Assembly: GCA_027596075.1 (NCBI GenBank)
Contig: JADGJC010000542.1
Span: 1 to 18,547, forward strand
DNA from: Rhizophlyctis rosea
Taxonomy: Eukaryota > Chytridiomycota > Chytridiomycetes > Rhizophlyctidales > Rhizophlyctidaceae
Direction: 5' to 3'
DNA length: 18,547 bases
Shown here: positions 11,129-18,547 of the stretch, piece after piece
Position numbering within the stretch: position 1 is the first letter of the stretch
How the letters are laid out: every line of letters begins with the position of its first letter
The notes under the pieces: model-generated
Seen by the model: the letters and a program-made list of their open reading frames with translations, nothing else
Told to the model about the DNA's origin: nothing
The model's database searches: none
Translations under genes and position numbers: made by a program

Positions 11129-14100
11129 TCACATCTCCATAGGACTAGCCCTTTGCGGTATCCCAGAATGTGAGCCCTCCTCACCTGGGCCGTTATCTCC
11201 TTCCAAGGCAACCCCAGTATCCGCTATCCCGTTGCCCAGGCCCGCATCCCCATTAGTTGCTCCGAGACCCCCCAACAAGCTACTGCCGTGAGTAAGCCCA
11301 CCACCTCCAGCCATCATGTCCGCAAAGTCGAGATCCATATCGATCGCTAGCGAGAGTTGCGGTCGCTTCAACCGGCGCAGAGGAATGCGTACAACTTCGG
11401 GACTGGGACTTCTCACGACTGGTTGGTCATCGACTAGTGGGGCTGCATCTGCATACCCATTCACCTCGTGGAAGCTGTTGATCCCTACACCATCGACCTG
11501 CATCTCCCCGCCTTCCGGCGCCGCGGCATCCACCTCCACCGCGGTTCCCGACGGCTGATCCCCTCCGGCATTCGCCTCATCGCCTGAATACATGTCATCC
11601 TCATCGTCATCTATGATGAGGATAGGCGCCTCTGCGCTTCCCACGCCATCCAAACCAGGAACTGCACCAACCGCTCCTACACCACTTTCCGCCTTCACCG
11701 GCCTCGCCTCAACCTCCTGTTCTTCTTCCCTTTGCTCCACCCGTTCATTCCCTCCCATGTCCGCCCCACCCATAGGCTCATCCTCCTCCTCTCCCTCTTC
11801 CCTCTCTACCACCGTCCACTCGCCGTTCGCCCTCATCGAAATCTGCGTCACATCCCGCGGCACCTTCTCCAACAGATCCACGAAATACTGATCAATGCAT
11901 AATGCGTCAGCCGTTAATCGACGACCGCAAGCAGGACAGGGTGGAATCTCTACCGAAGCCGCGCTCTCGAGAAGGTTATTGAGGTCGAAACACTGCAGAT
12001 GAGTGCATTGCAAACCGCGTGCGGGTATATTGACTCGGGTGAGTGTGAGCGGGCATCGCAAGTCGATCGGTACGGTTTCTTGTTGGATTTCGTCATCGCC
12101 GCCTCGTAGCATGGATTGTACTGCAGAAGATGGATATCCATTGTCAATGAATCATTCCCACACCAGCGGCACATCAGATAAACAAACAAACCTCTCTCTT
12201 CCGTCTCCCTCGCCGCCCGCACACTGCACTTCACATGCGCCTCCACCACATCCTTCATCAAATACTTCAAAAACTCCACCTCCAACCGATACTCCTTCCC
12301 AACCTGTTCATGCGACTGCTGATACCGAACCACCAACCGATTAACCCCAAGCTTCAACCCCGTCGAGATGTCCACCGCCCGGTTCTTGCCCAAAATACGC
12401 TGTCCCTCCGGATACTGTACAAGGGTTTTGCGTTCCATCGTCACAGGGAGACCGTTCAGTTCGATACGGGCGATGAAAAAGGGCCATTCGGGGCGTTTGG
12501 AGAGATCTTGGGGTAGGTACAGGTTTAGGCGTACGCGGAATGAGAGAGGGCCTGGGACGAGGGCATCGAATCTGTCTTCCGTAAGATTGAAATCGATGGT
12601 TGTGTGGCCGGTGTCGCTGCGTCGAATTGGAGTTGGAGCAACGAGTGATGCGATGAACCAGGGTATTTGTCCATTCGGGAGAGGCTGGAAATTTGGCGTT
12701 TGGGATATTCCAATTCCTGCCGTAAGAAGCGTAGGCCGCGGCGTCGGATCTGTCAAACCGTGACTGATCAAATGTATCAAGCCTGCTCGCCGGTTTACGA
12801 AAAATTCATCGCTCCTGGCCCTGTGCTCCTGCGAGATTGGCGTGGCCTCGAACGGCACTCCCTTCATTAGAACCTGCAGCCCGAAATAGATGTACTCTTT
12901 GAAAGGCGCCAATGCGTGTATCTCGGCATGTCTTGCTGTCACATTGAAGAGGACTAGCGCATCGGCGGTGCCGTACAGAAGCGCACTGTCAAACATCGCC
13001 TGGAGAGGTTTGCAGTTATGTCAAAGTTCTGTGCGCGCCGTTCGCCCATCTGATTGTGCGCTCACCTTGAACGTATCCATCAAATCTACCGCCAAATTGG
13101 GTGTATAGGCACGCGGATCATTACTCCATGCGGTCAACTCGTGGCATGCGTGCCTGTAAGCTCCTTCATTCTGACGAGCCGATTGCCGCAGTTGACCAAG
13201 ACGCTGCCGGTTTCCTGCCACGACGTCACGCTCCCGAGGAGGATTTGTATTCGCCGTGACAGGAGATGTTGCCACCCTTCTCGAGGGAGCTGCCGTCCCC
13301 ATCGGTTGCGATACCCGTGTCTGTTGAGTGTTGTGTTGAGGAGGCGCGGGAGGCGCAGGGGGAACGAGGGATTGAACTGGACGGTGACCGGCAAGTACTG
13401 GCTGCTGGAAAATGGGCTGCATCTGCGATGGGAGCTGTGGTGCGAGGAGGATTTGAGGACGCGGGCCGGACGCTAAAGCTCCTCCGGCGTAAGAAGTTGG
13501 CACGGCCATTGTTCCAACCATCCCCGCAGCACCTGGACTCTGAAAAGCCGCTCCTGCTTGTGGTGAAGCAAATTGTCCACCGAAACCCCAATTGAACATC
13601 AGATTTGCAGGCACGGTTCCCTGAGTGGCAATTACTGATCCCCGCTGTGACACTCTCCTCCCTCTCCCGCTCCCGCTTCCGCGCGACTGTGATGTCCCAA
13701 CCAACGGTGGAGTGCCAACGAAGACCCCGTTTGACCCTTGCTGCGGAATTGGCGTGCCGCCGCCGCTTGTCGGCGACGCACGAGCAAAGTTCGAAGGACC
13801 CGATGGAGAAACGCGGACGTAACTGGATGGTCGTGGGGTAGCGGTGGACGTGCCCCCCATGGAATTCGGCATTAGCATTGCGGGATATGTGGACGTAGAT
13901 ATTGGCGGATTTGCATTTGATATTGGGACGGAGGGATATACGGGAGTGCCTGTTGGTGTCGAGTTTCGTGTGGACGTGGATAAGGGTGCGGGTGCGGGTA
14001 TTGGTGAGGGGATAAGCGAGGCAAAACTTTGGAAGGGTTGCGTATTGCCAATGGCAAATTGTTGTGTTGGGGTTGAGGGGTGTTCGAATCCGCCTCTTGC

Positions 14101-14401
14101 TGCAGCAGAATTAGGTTTAGGTCGGAACGGTGTGAGAACCCCAACAAAACATGAAACTCCAAAGTCTCACCACCCCCCACTTCAACTCACCACTCTCCAT
14201 ACTTCGCAGCGCATCATTCGCCTCACTCAACATCTGCACACCATTCGGATCCACAACACCCTGGTTCATCAAATAAGCACTAGCTATCTGCGACCCCTGT
14301 TGTTCAAGTGACGCCAGCGGATCTGACTCTGTTGCTGCCCCTGCCCAGGCATCAGGTGTGAGGGAAGGGGAAGCGGTATGTTGGTGGTTTTGGGCAAACA
14401 T
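11129..14401 (-). CDS. PIAS/SIZ/ZMIZ-type SUMO E3 ligase (SP-RING)
   Basis: Nuclear SUMO E3 ligase: it positions the SUMO-charged E2 (Ubc9) on substrates through an SP-RING. Four exons, 14401-14191, 14099-13066, 12999-12192 and 12120-11129, join in phase (1, 0, 1) to 1014 aa across 91-, 66- and 71-nt introns. Residues 1-350 are low complexity (Pro/Ser/Thr/Gly), as in ZMIZ proteins. A predicted helical stretch and a PINIT-like region lie at about 400-660 (WPFFIARIELNG, then KLGVNRLVVRY). The run MLRGGDDEI (688) leads into the SP-RING at about 703-770, with CPLTLTRV, CTHLQCFD, CPAC and IDQYFVDLL in family order. A SUMO-interacting motif, ILII followed by DDDEDD, lies at 850-859, with a VKAE sumoylation consensus at 825-828. 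No SAP domain is visible. The Trp usual before the last CPxC is replaced by Pro. The start is the first ATG with good context (AAC before ATG); an in-frame ATG at 14602 would add 67 residues. Confidence 0.9.
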
Positions 14402-14896
14402 GTTGGCGTGATCTTGTGACGATTGTTTTGCATGGCTAGGTGCGTAGCATTGACTGGGTGGGTGACTGCTATGTATAGTATGGAGTAGGGTGGCGTGGAA
14501 GTAGGGTGAGTTGTTGTGAGTGAAGGTGGGGAAGTCAGTAATTGGGTAGCAAGCAAAAAAGATGGAGAAGCAAGTCTGAGCAACGTGTCTGCTGTGTCTC
14601 AAATCTCACCGATTGCATGTCTGCATGTCATGTCAATGTCTGAACGACAGCAAAAGTCCGCAGTAGCATCTAAAAAGTCATGTGATCAAAATGCAAAAAT
14701 ATCAAACATGGAATCACCAATTCCCCAATCATACACTTCGCAAAATGCAAACACCCAGTTGGACCAATGGTATACCACTAATTTAAAAATGGAATCTATG
14801 TATTCACAAAAAATCATATACAAAATTGATATAGATATAGTAGCAAGTGCATTTACATGGTGTGAACCCCCTTTTTGTCGTTGTTTCATTCATATG
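14402..14896. other. Intergenic: SUMO ligase promoter and TRF4 3' flank
   Basis: About 495 bp between two minus-strand genes. The part nearest the TRF4 stop (14750-14860) is strongly AT-rich, as expected for a 3' UTR and polyadenylation region. The part nearest 14401 should hold the SUMO ligase promoter. The ATGTC-rich run around 14616-14642 is a short imperfect repeat. No gene is supported here. Confidence 0.5.
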
Positions 14897-16837
14897 CTAA
14901 TCCCCACGATGCGAAGAAGTGTGTGAGTGCCGCTTCTCGCCCGACCCCCGCGAGTTCCGATCATTCTCCTTCCTATGCTCCTTCTCCCTATTTGCACCTT
15001 TTTCCTCTTTCCTTCTTCTCCGCCTTTCCCCATCCGTCCCTTTTGATCCCTCCTTTCCGTTGCCACCCCCCTCTCCCTTCGCCGCCGCATGTTCCGTGGT
15101 ATCGGGTCCTCTGTGCCGCCAGTCACCGTCCAAATCCCTCTCCCTATGATGATGGTCTCGTCCTCTTGACTTTTTACTACTTTTGCTTTTCCCGTCCTTA
15201 TGCTCGCTCCGACTCCTCCTCCTCTCCTTCTTCCTCCGACGCCGTCCCCGATCCTCATGACTTCTATCACTATGATGATCCTGATCCTCTTCGCTGGGCG
15301 GTTTCAATCGTTGTTCGGGGTCGCCGTCGTGTGATGGTGAACTGCCCTCTCGTACCCGCTTCCCACAAGAAGCACGGGGTTCGCCATCGATCGGCGCATC
15401 GCAAACTGAAGACTCTTCTTCCGTCATGCGCATTGCGTCTGAATCGGTTGGAACATCGGATTGGGGCTCGTCTGGTGGGTCGACGGTGACTGTCACGATA
15501 GGTGTTTCGCTCGTTTCTTCCGTCGCCAACCCATCCTCCGCCCCTTTCTCCTGCGCCCCTCCTTCCAGCTCCTCCGGTACTGGTTCAGGTTCCACCGCTT
15601 CCTGTTGCGCTTGTCGACGAGCAGCTCGTTCAAGGAACGAATCCCACTCCTCGCAGACAATGTCCCTAAACCGTTCTTCTTCCTCATTCAACCCCACCAC
15701 CCCATCCAGCATCCCCCGCTCAGGCTCAACAACCCCATCCAGCGCATCCTCCATCCGTACAAAACTTTCCGCCATCGCTTCTCTGATCTCTGCTACCCGG
15801 TAGGATGCCCGACACACATCATTTGACGGATCCGCGGGATCTTCTACATACAAGCTAAGACCAAAATCTAAATTACTAGACGCTCCAACCGGAGCATACC
15901 GTAACCGATTTGTCCCCGCCGGTCGGTCAACGAATCGCCCTATCCGTACCGAAACCCCTCTGCGAGCGTAGTCAAGCGTGAGTCCAAAAGTTTCAAAAAA
16001 CTCCATCATGAGCCTCCCCAACTCCGTGTCCTGCTCATCCTGCTGGCGCCCAAAACTTCCACCACCACCACCGCCACCTACAATGCTACCCGCCCCACTC
16101 CCTGCTCGTAGCTGTTGCATCCGCCTAGTCGATCTAGAGACCATGATCATGGCAAGAGCCATATTTGCAACCGCATACCCACCCAGCCCGCCAGTGTACA
16201 CTTCGTCAAACTTCCTTTCCGCAAGCCACCGTTTCACCAAAATCACCAAAGGGTTTAGTGTGGTCGGGTAGGCATCCATCCACTGTTTGACGAGTTGGGT
16301 GGAGACACTGCCTGATCGGGTATTAGCAGTAATATCCACCGCGACCCGCCCCAATGTCGTTCGAAATTTCAAAACCGGAATTCGGGCCGTCATGATAGGT
16401 TTGATGGAAAGAAGGTCGGCAAGAGGTTCTGGGTTGTTCTCAGCGTCCGATTTGAGTACGGTATAGAGGACGGTGAGGACATCGGCTGGGTCCATGTCGT
16501 TGATGTGGATGACGATGTCGACATCGCCGCCTGGTAGGTAGATGCCGGTACTCAGAGACCCGACTATGTCGATGGAGGGCTCACATGATGATGTTCCGCT
16601 GAAGGCAACGTTGACGAGTTCCTCTATTCGTGATACGATATGAGCACGGAGGGCACGTTCTTGGGGTCGTGGGGAGAGCCGCGAAACGAGTGCATGAGCT
16701 TCTTGGGTGAGTTGCCGGAGGCGAAGCGAGCGGTCAGAGGTGTCGGGTGGAGTGATAGGGGAAGGTAGGTGGGTGGATTGGTCCGTGTGTCGCTTCACAC
16801 CGTTCGTTTGTAACGATATTCGGGTTGTTGTTGCCAT
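14897..16837 (-). CDS. TRF4/5-like (TENT4) non-canonical poly(A) polymerase
   Basis: Nuclear nucleotidyltransferase of the Trf4/Trf5 (PAPD5/TENT4) family. In yeast it is the catalytic subunit of TRAMP, adding short A-tails to aberrant tRNAs, snoRNAs and cryptic transcripts for exosome decay. It is a single 646-aa exon. The catalytic core holds GSLSTGIYLPGGDVDIVI at 93-110, giving the metal-binding pair D105 and D107, with the third aspartate D168 in VAVDITAN. LNPLVILVKRWLAERKFDEV (194-213) and TGGLGGYAV (215-223) match the central domain. The nucleotide-recognition segment VEDPADPSNDVCRASY at 331-346 is the family hallmark. Between 233 and 275 there is an extra Gly/Ser-rich insert with seven Gly in a row. 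Residues 493-646 form a long Arg/Lys/His/Asp/Glu-rich tail, with an acidic stretch before it. The start ATG is the first in frame. The gene is unusual here in having no introns. Confidence 0.93.
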   Translation of the reverse strand: MATTTRISLQTNGVKRHTDQSTHLPSPITPPDTSDRSLRLRQLTQEAHALVSRLSPRPQERALRAHIVSRIEELVNVAFSGTSSCEPSIDIVGSLSTGIYLPGGDVDIVIHINDMDPADVLTVLYTVLKSDAENNPEPLADLLSIKPIMTARIPVLKFRTTLGRVAVDITANTRSGSVSTQLVKQWMDAYPTTLNPLVILVKRWLAERKFDEVYTGGLGGYAVANMALAMIMVSRSTRRMQQLRAGSGAGSIVGGGGGGGSFGRQQDEQDTELGRLMMEFFETFGLTLDYARRGVSVRIGRFVDRPAGTNRLRYAPVGASSNLDFGLSLYVEDPADPSNDVCRASYRVAEIREAMAESFVRMEDALDGVVEPERGMLDGVVGLNEEEERFRDIVCEEWDSFLERAARRQAQQEAVEPEPVPEELEGGAQEKGAEDGLATEETSETPIVTVTVDPPDEPQSDVPTDSDAMRMTEEESSVCDAPIDGEPRASCGKRVREGSSPSHDGDPEQRLKPPSEEDQDHHSDRSHEDRGRRRRKKERRRSRSEHKDGKSKSSKKSRGRDHHHRERDLDGDWRHRGPDTTEHAAAKGEGGGNGKEGSKGTDGERRRRRKEEKGANREKEHRKENDRNSRGSGEKRHSHTSSHRGD

Positions 16838-17903
16838 AGTCTTGTTGGGCGGATGGAGCAGTGAGGTGTGCTATGGGCAGGGAGTCGAGATACAACGACA
16901 AAACGGCCTACTGCTTGTTAGCAATGAGTTTACTCAAGGCTTACAAAAATCGCTCAGGTGAGGTGCTGTAGGACGTTGGTTCTGATGCGCTGCGGTGAGA
17001 AAACTGAGATTGTTCTGGACAGACCGACGGGATTGGTCCGACCGTCCGCTAATGAGAGTGATAGAGTGACTAGGTTCGTTGGTTAGGTAGTCACGTTGAG
17101 CCTTGATATGGTTATTCTTCTCGAGTGGATATGTCTGAGTTTCGTCAAAGTATATTGAGTATTGTTTATTGAGTGTGGGAAAGTACAGGTTGTTGAGGGT
17201 ATGTGATAAGTAGGTATGAGTGAGTGTGTGAAAGTGTTGGTTTCAGTGTTTCTGTTTCTGTTTTGTTTTGCAGTCTTCTGATCATCACACATCACACACA
17301 TCCACGGTCCACCCAAATAAAAATCCTGCCATTGCATTTCCAGACCTGGCCATGATGGCACAGCGCCCGGTTCAGACACACTTTCCACTCAGATCCGAAG
17401 GTTTGTCCGTCCAGATTGCAGCACAGGAGGCACAGGCCCCTGTAATTTGGCCGTTTGTGGACTCTGTGGAGGGTCTGCCCATACATACCACAGGCCTGGG
17501 CCCTCCGCCTCATTTGACACCGCCTCCAACGTTACAGTCAACGCACGTCATCATTCCTCGCCCCGTGACTTGCGCCATCCAACGCCACCGCACGTGGATC
17601 CAGCCGGCTATGGTGTCAAAATGCCGGTTGCATCGCGGTGCACACGTCATCACCAGCACCACCTCTCAAAAATCTCAGCTCCCTCCTCCTGACTTCCTGG
17701 TCCTTCATCTTCATCGCGAAAGTTCACAATCCCATCACGCACTTCTTGAATGGAAGGATACTCGCAATACTCGCACATAACGGCCAGCCCTCTCAAAAAA
17801 GCTTAACTTTCGTTCAAGGCCAGTCCAGAGGCTGCAAAGACGCGTCGGACGGAATCATCTCTTCTGCCACCATTTTGCGCAACGACAATCCCCGAAAGCG
17901 ACC
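16838..17903. promoter_or_regulatory. Divergent promoter region, TRF4 and SPX genes
   Basis: About 1.07 kb between two divergently transcribed genes, so it should hold both promoters and 5' UTRs. A reverse CCAAT box (ATTGG, 17032-17036) lies about 195 bp upstream of the TRF4 start, inside a small inverted repeat with GACGG/CCGTC arms (17026-17046). Frames such as 17268-17780 (plus) and 17292-17513 (minus) overlap on opposite strands and have no recognisable domain. A stretch near 17150-17270 is rich in GTTT and GTGAG repeats. I see no RNA gene. Confidence 0.45.
17591..17596. promoter_or_regulatory. CACGTG E-box upstream of the SPX gene
   Basis: A palindromic CACGTG followed by G lies 313 bp upstream of the SPX-protein start; further half-matches are CACGTT at 17092-17097, CACGTC at 17544-17549 and CACGTC near 17643. 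In yeasts CACGTG/CACGTT are the sites of the bHLH phosphate regulator Pho4, and many SPX genes belong to its regulon. The site is seen; phosphate control is inference. Confidence 0.3.
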
Positions 17904-18547
17904 ATGAAATTCGGTCGGCACATTGAGGCAAAGAAAAAGGACGACTGGGCTTCCTACTACATAGACTATCGATCACTTAAGCATCTGCTGACAAAATTGG
18001 AAGAACAGTACGTTATCATGTACTCATTAGCAGTAGTTTGAGCCCGTTCATTCCCAACCCCGTCAAATCCAATGATTGCCTTCATCAATCCCAGTGAAAT
18101 CCCTAAAACGCAATATGTAATCGCAATTCAGGAATCTTAGTCGCCCCTTACCAGAAGTTACAGCTCAATTCAGTCCTACATCACCTCCAGACTTGCTCTC
18201 CCCACATATATCCTTGCAGGACCAGTTCTTCACCGCGCTGGAACATGAAATAGACAAAGTCGAATGGTTCTACCTGCATCAGATTGATGAAGTCAAAGGT
18301 AAATTACGCGAATTGATGGCGAGATGGTATTACATGGTGAGTTGCTTGGCGAGGCCTTGGCGAAGAATCAAAAGCGTACCGATTCTCCTTGTTCTGCGGT
18401 TTGAAAATGGCGGGAATGTGCAGGCAAATGTTGGGAATGTGCAAGGAAATGTCAAGAATGTGCAGGCAAATGTTTAGTACAGTGTGTTCGACGCTGTGCA
18501 TCTCTGCACTGGATGGCATGAACAGCCCTTGAAGCTGGTCTGCTCAT
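17904..18547 (+). CDS. SPX-domain protein, N-terminal part (cut by window)
   Basis: Start of an SPX-domain protein; SPX domains bind inositol pyrophosphates and couple phosphate status to transport, polyphosphate synthesis or signalling. Exon 1 (17904-18007) begins MKFGRHIEAKKKDDW followed by YYIDYRSLKHLL, the conserved first SPX helices with the Lys-rich ligand surface. The donor GTACGT at 18008 and acceptor CAATTCAG ending at 18131 give a 124-nt intron and matching phase 2. Exon 2 (18132-18336) carries the second signature, FFTALEHEIDKVEWFY (helix with Glu-Lys-Val and FY), and ends at donor GTGAGT (18337). The rest lies in intron 2 or beyond the window. The start context is good (A at -3). 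SPX begins many families (Pho87/90/91 transporters, Syg1/XPR1, Vtc, Gde1, Pho81); the visible part does not decide between them. Confidence 0.85.
18412..18474 (+). repeat. Three tandem 21-bp repeats in SPX intron 2
   Basis: Three consecutive 21-bp units (18412-18432, 18433-18453, 18454-18474) share the pattern GGGAATGTGCAGGCAAATGTT with a few changes. They lie 75 nt after the exon 2 donor. Read in the frame of exon 2, each unit gives a seven-residue repeat close to GNVQANV, and a TAG follows at once at 18475-18477. A minisatellite inside the intron is the simplest reading. Confidence 0.7.

Noticed and set aside
11316..11891. Ser/Pro/Thr-rich plus-strand frames
   Set aside because: They are mirror images of the acidic, Gly-rich tail of the SUMO ligase and have no start context or domain.
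14078..14097. T-arm-like sequence GTGTTCGAATCCGCC
   Set aside because: It is inside exon 2 of the SUMO ligase, the stem is imperfect and no other tRNA arms surround it.
14875..15489. Plus-strand frame of 204 codons
   Set aside because: It lies antisense to the charged tail of the TRF4-like gene. Low-complexity Arg/Glu/Asp codons leave the opposite strand free of stops; no domain is visible.
17268..17780. 170-codon plus-strand frame upstream of the SPX gene
   Set aside because: His/Pro/Thr-rich with no domain, lies in the divergent promoter, and is overlapped by minus-strand frames. A 5' UTR or promoter is more likely.
1..18547. CRISPR array, phage, integrase or defence system
   Set aside because: No regularly spaced repeats, no prokaryotic gene organisation and no such proteins were seen; the genes are spliced eukaryotic housekeeping genes.

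Overview
The window looks like nuclear DNA of a fungus, most likely an early-diverging (chytrid-type) one. The main evidence is intron structure: very many introns of 48-124 nt with GTRNGT-type donors, CTRAY-like branch points and pyrimidine-AG acceptors, inside genes for universal eukaryotic RNA- and protein-modification factors. I see no bacterial operons, Shine-Dalgarno sites, phage genes or CRISPR arrays. Lineage is inferred from gene architecture only.

Layout. 1-468: a possible 3' end of an unrecognised plus-strand gene. 469-2272: mostly non-coding, but holding a compact hairpin-rich element bounded by inverted repeats (899-1064), followed directly by a tRNA-Ser-like 3' half with an intact B box and a Pol III T-run. 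2273-2826 (minus): a small two-exon hypothetical gene. 3072-10582 (minus): a 27-exon THADA/TRM732 (DUF2428) gene, reassembled here phase by phase to about 1937 aa. 11129-14401 (minus): a four-exon PIAS/SIZ/ZMIZ-type SUMO E3 ligase of 1014 aa. 14897-16837 (minus): an intronless TRF4/5 (TENT4) non-canonical poly(A) polymerase of 646 aa. 17904 to the right edge (plus): the first exons of an SPX-domain phosphate-sensing protein, divergent from TRF4 across about 1.07 kb of intergenic DNA.

Three large minus-strand genes lie head to tail with gaps of about 0.5 kb, so they are probably independent transcription units. Two have tRNA-related roles in characterised fungi: Trm732 partners Trm7 for Cm32 methylation, and Trf4 in TRAMP marks defective tRNAs for decay. 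Nothing in the sequence shows they are co-regulated. I found no convincing new multi-gene system. The most unusual stretch is the inverted-repeat, multi-hairpin element fused to a tRNA-Ser 3' half at 899-1130.
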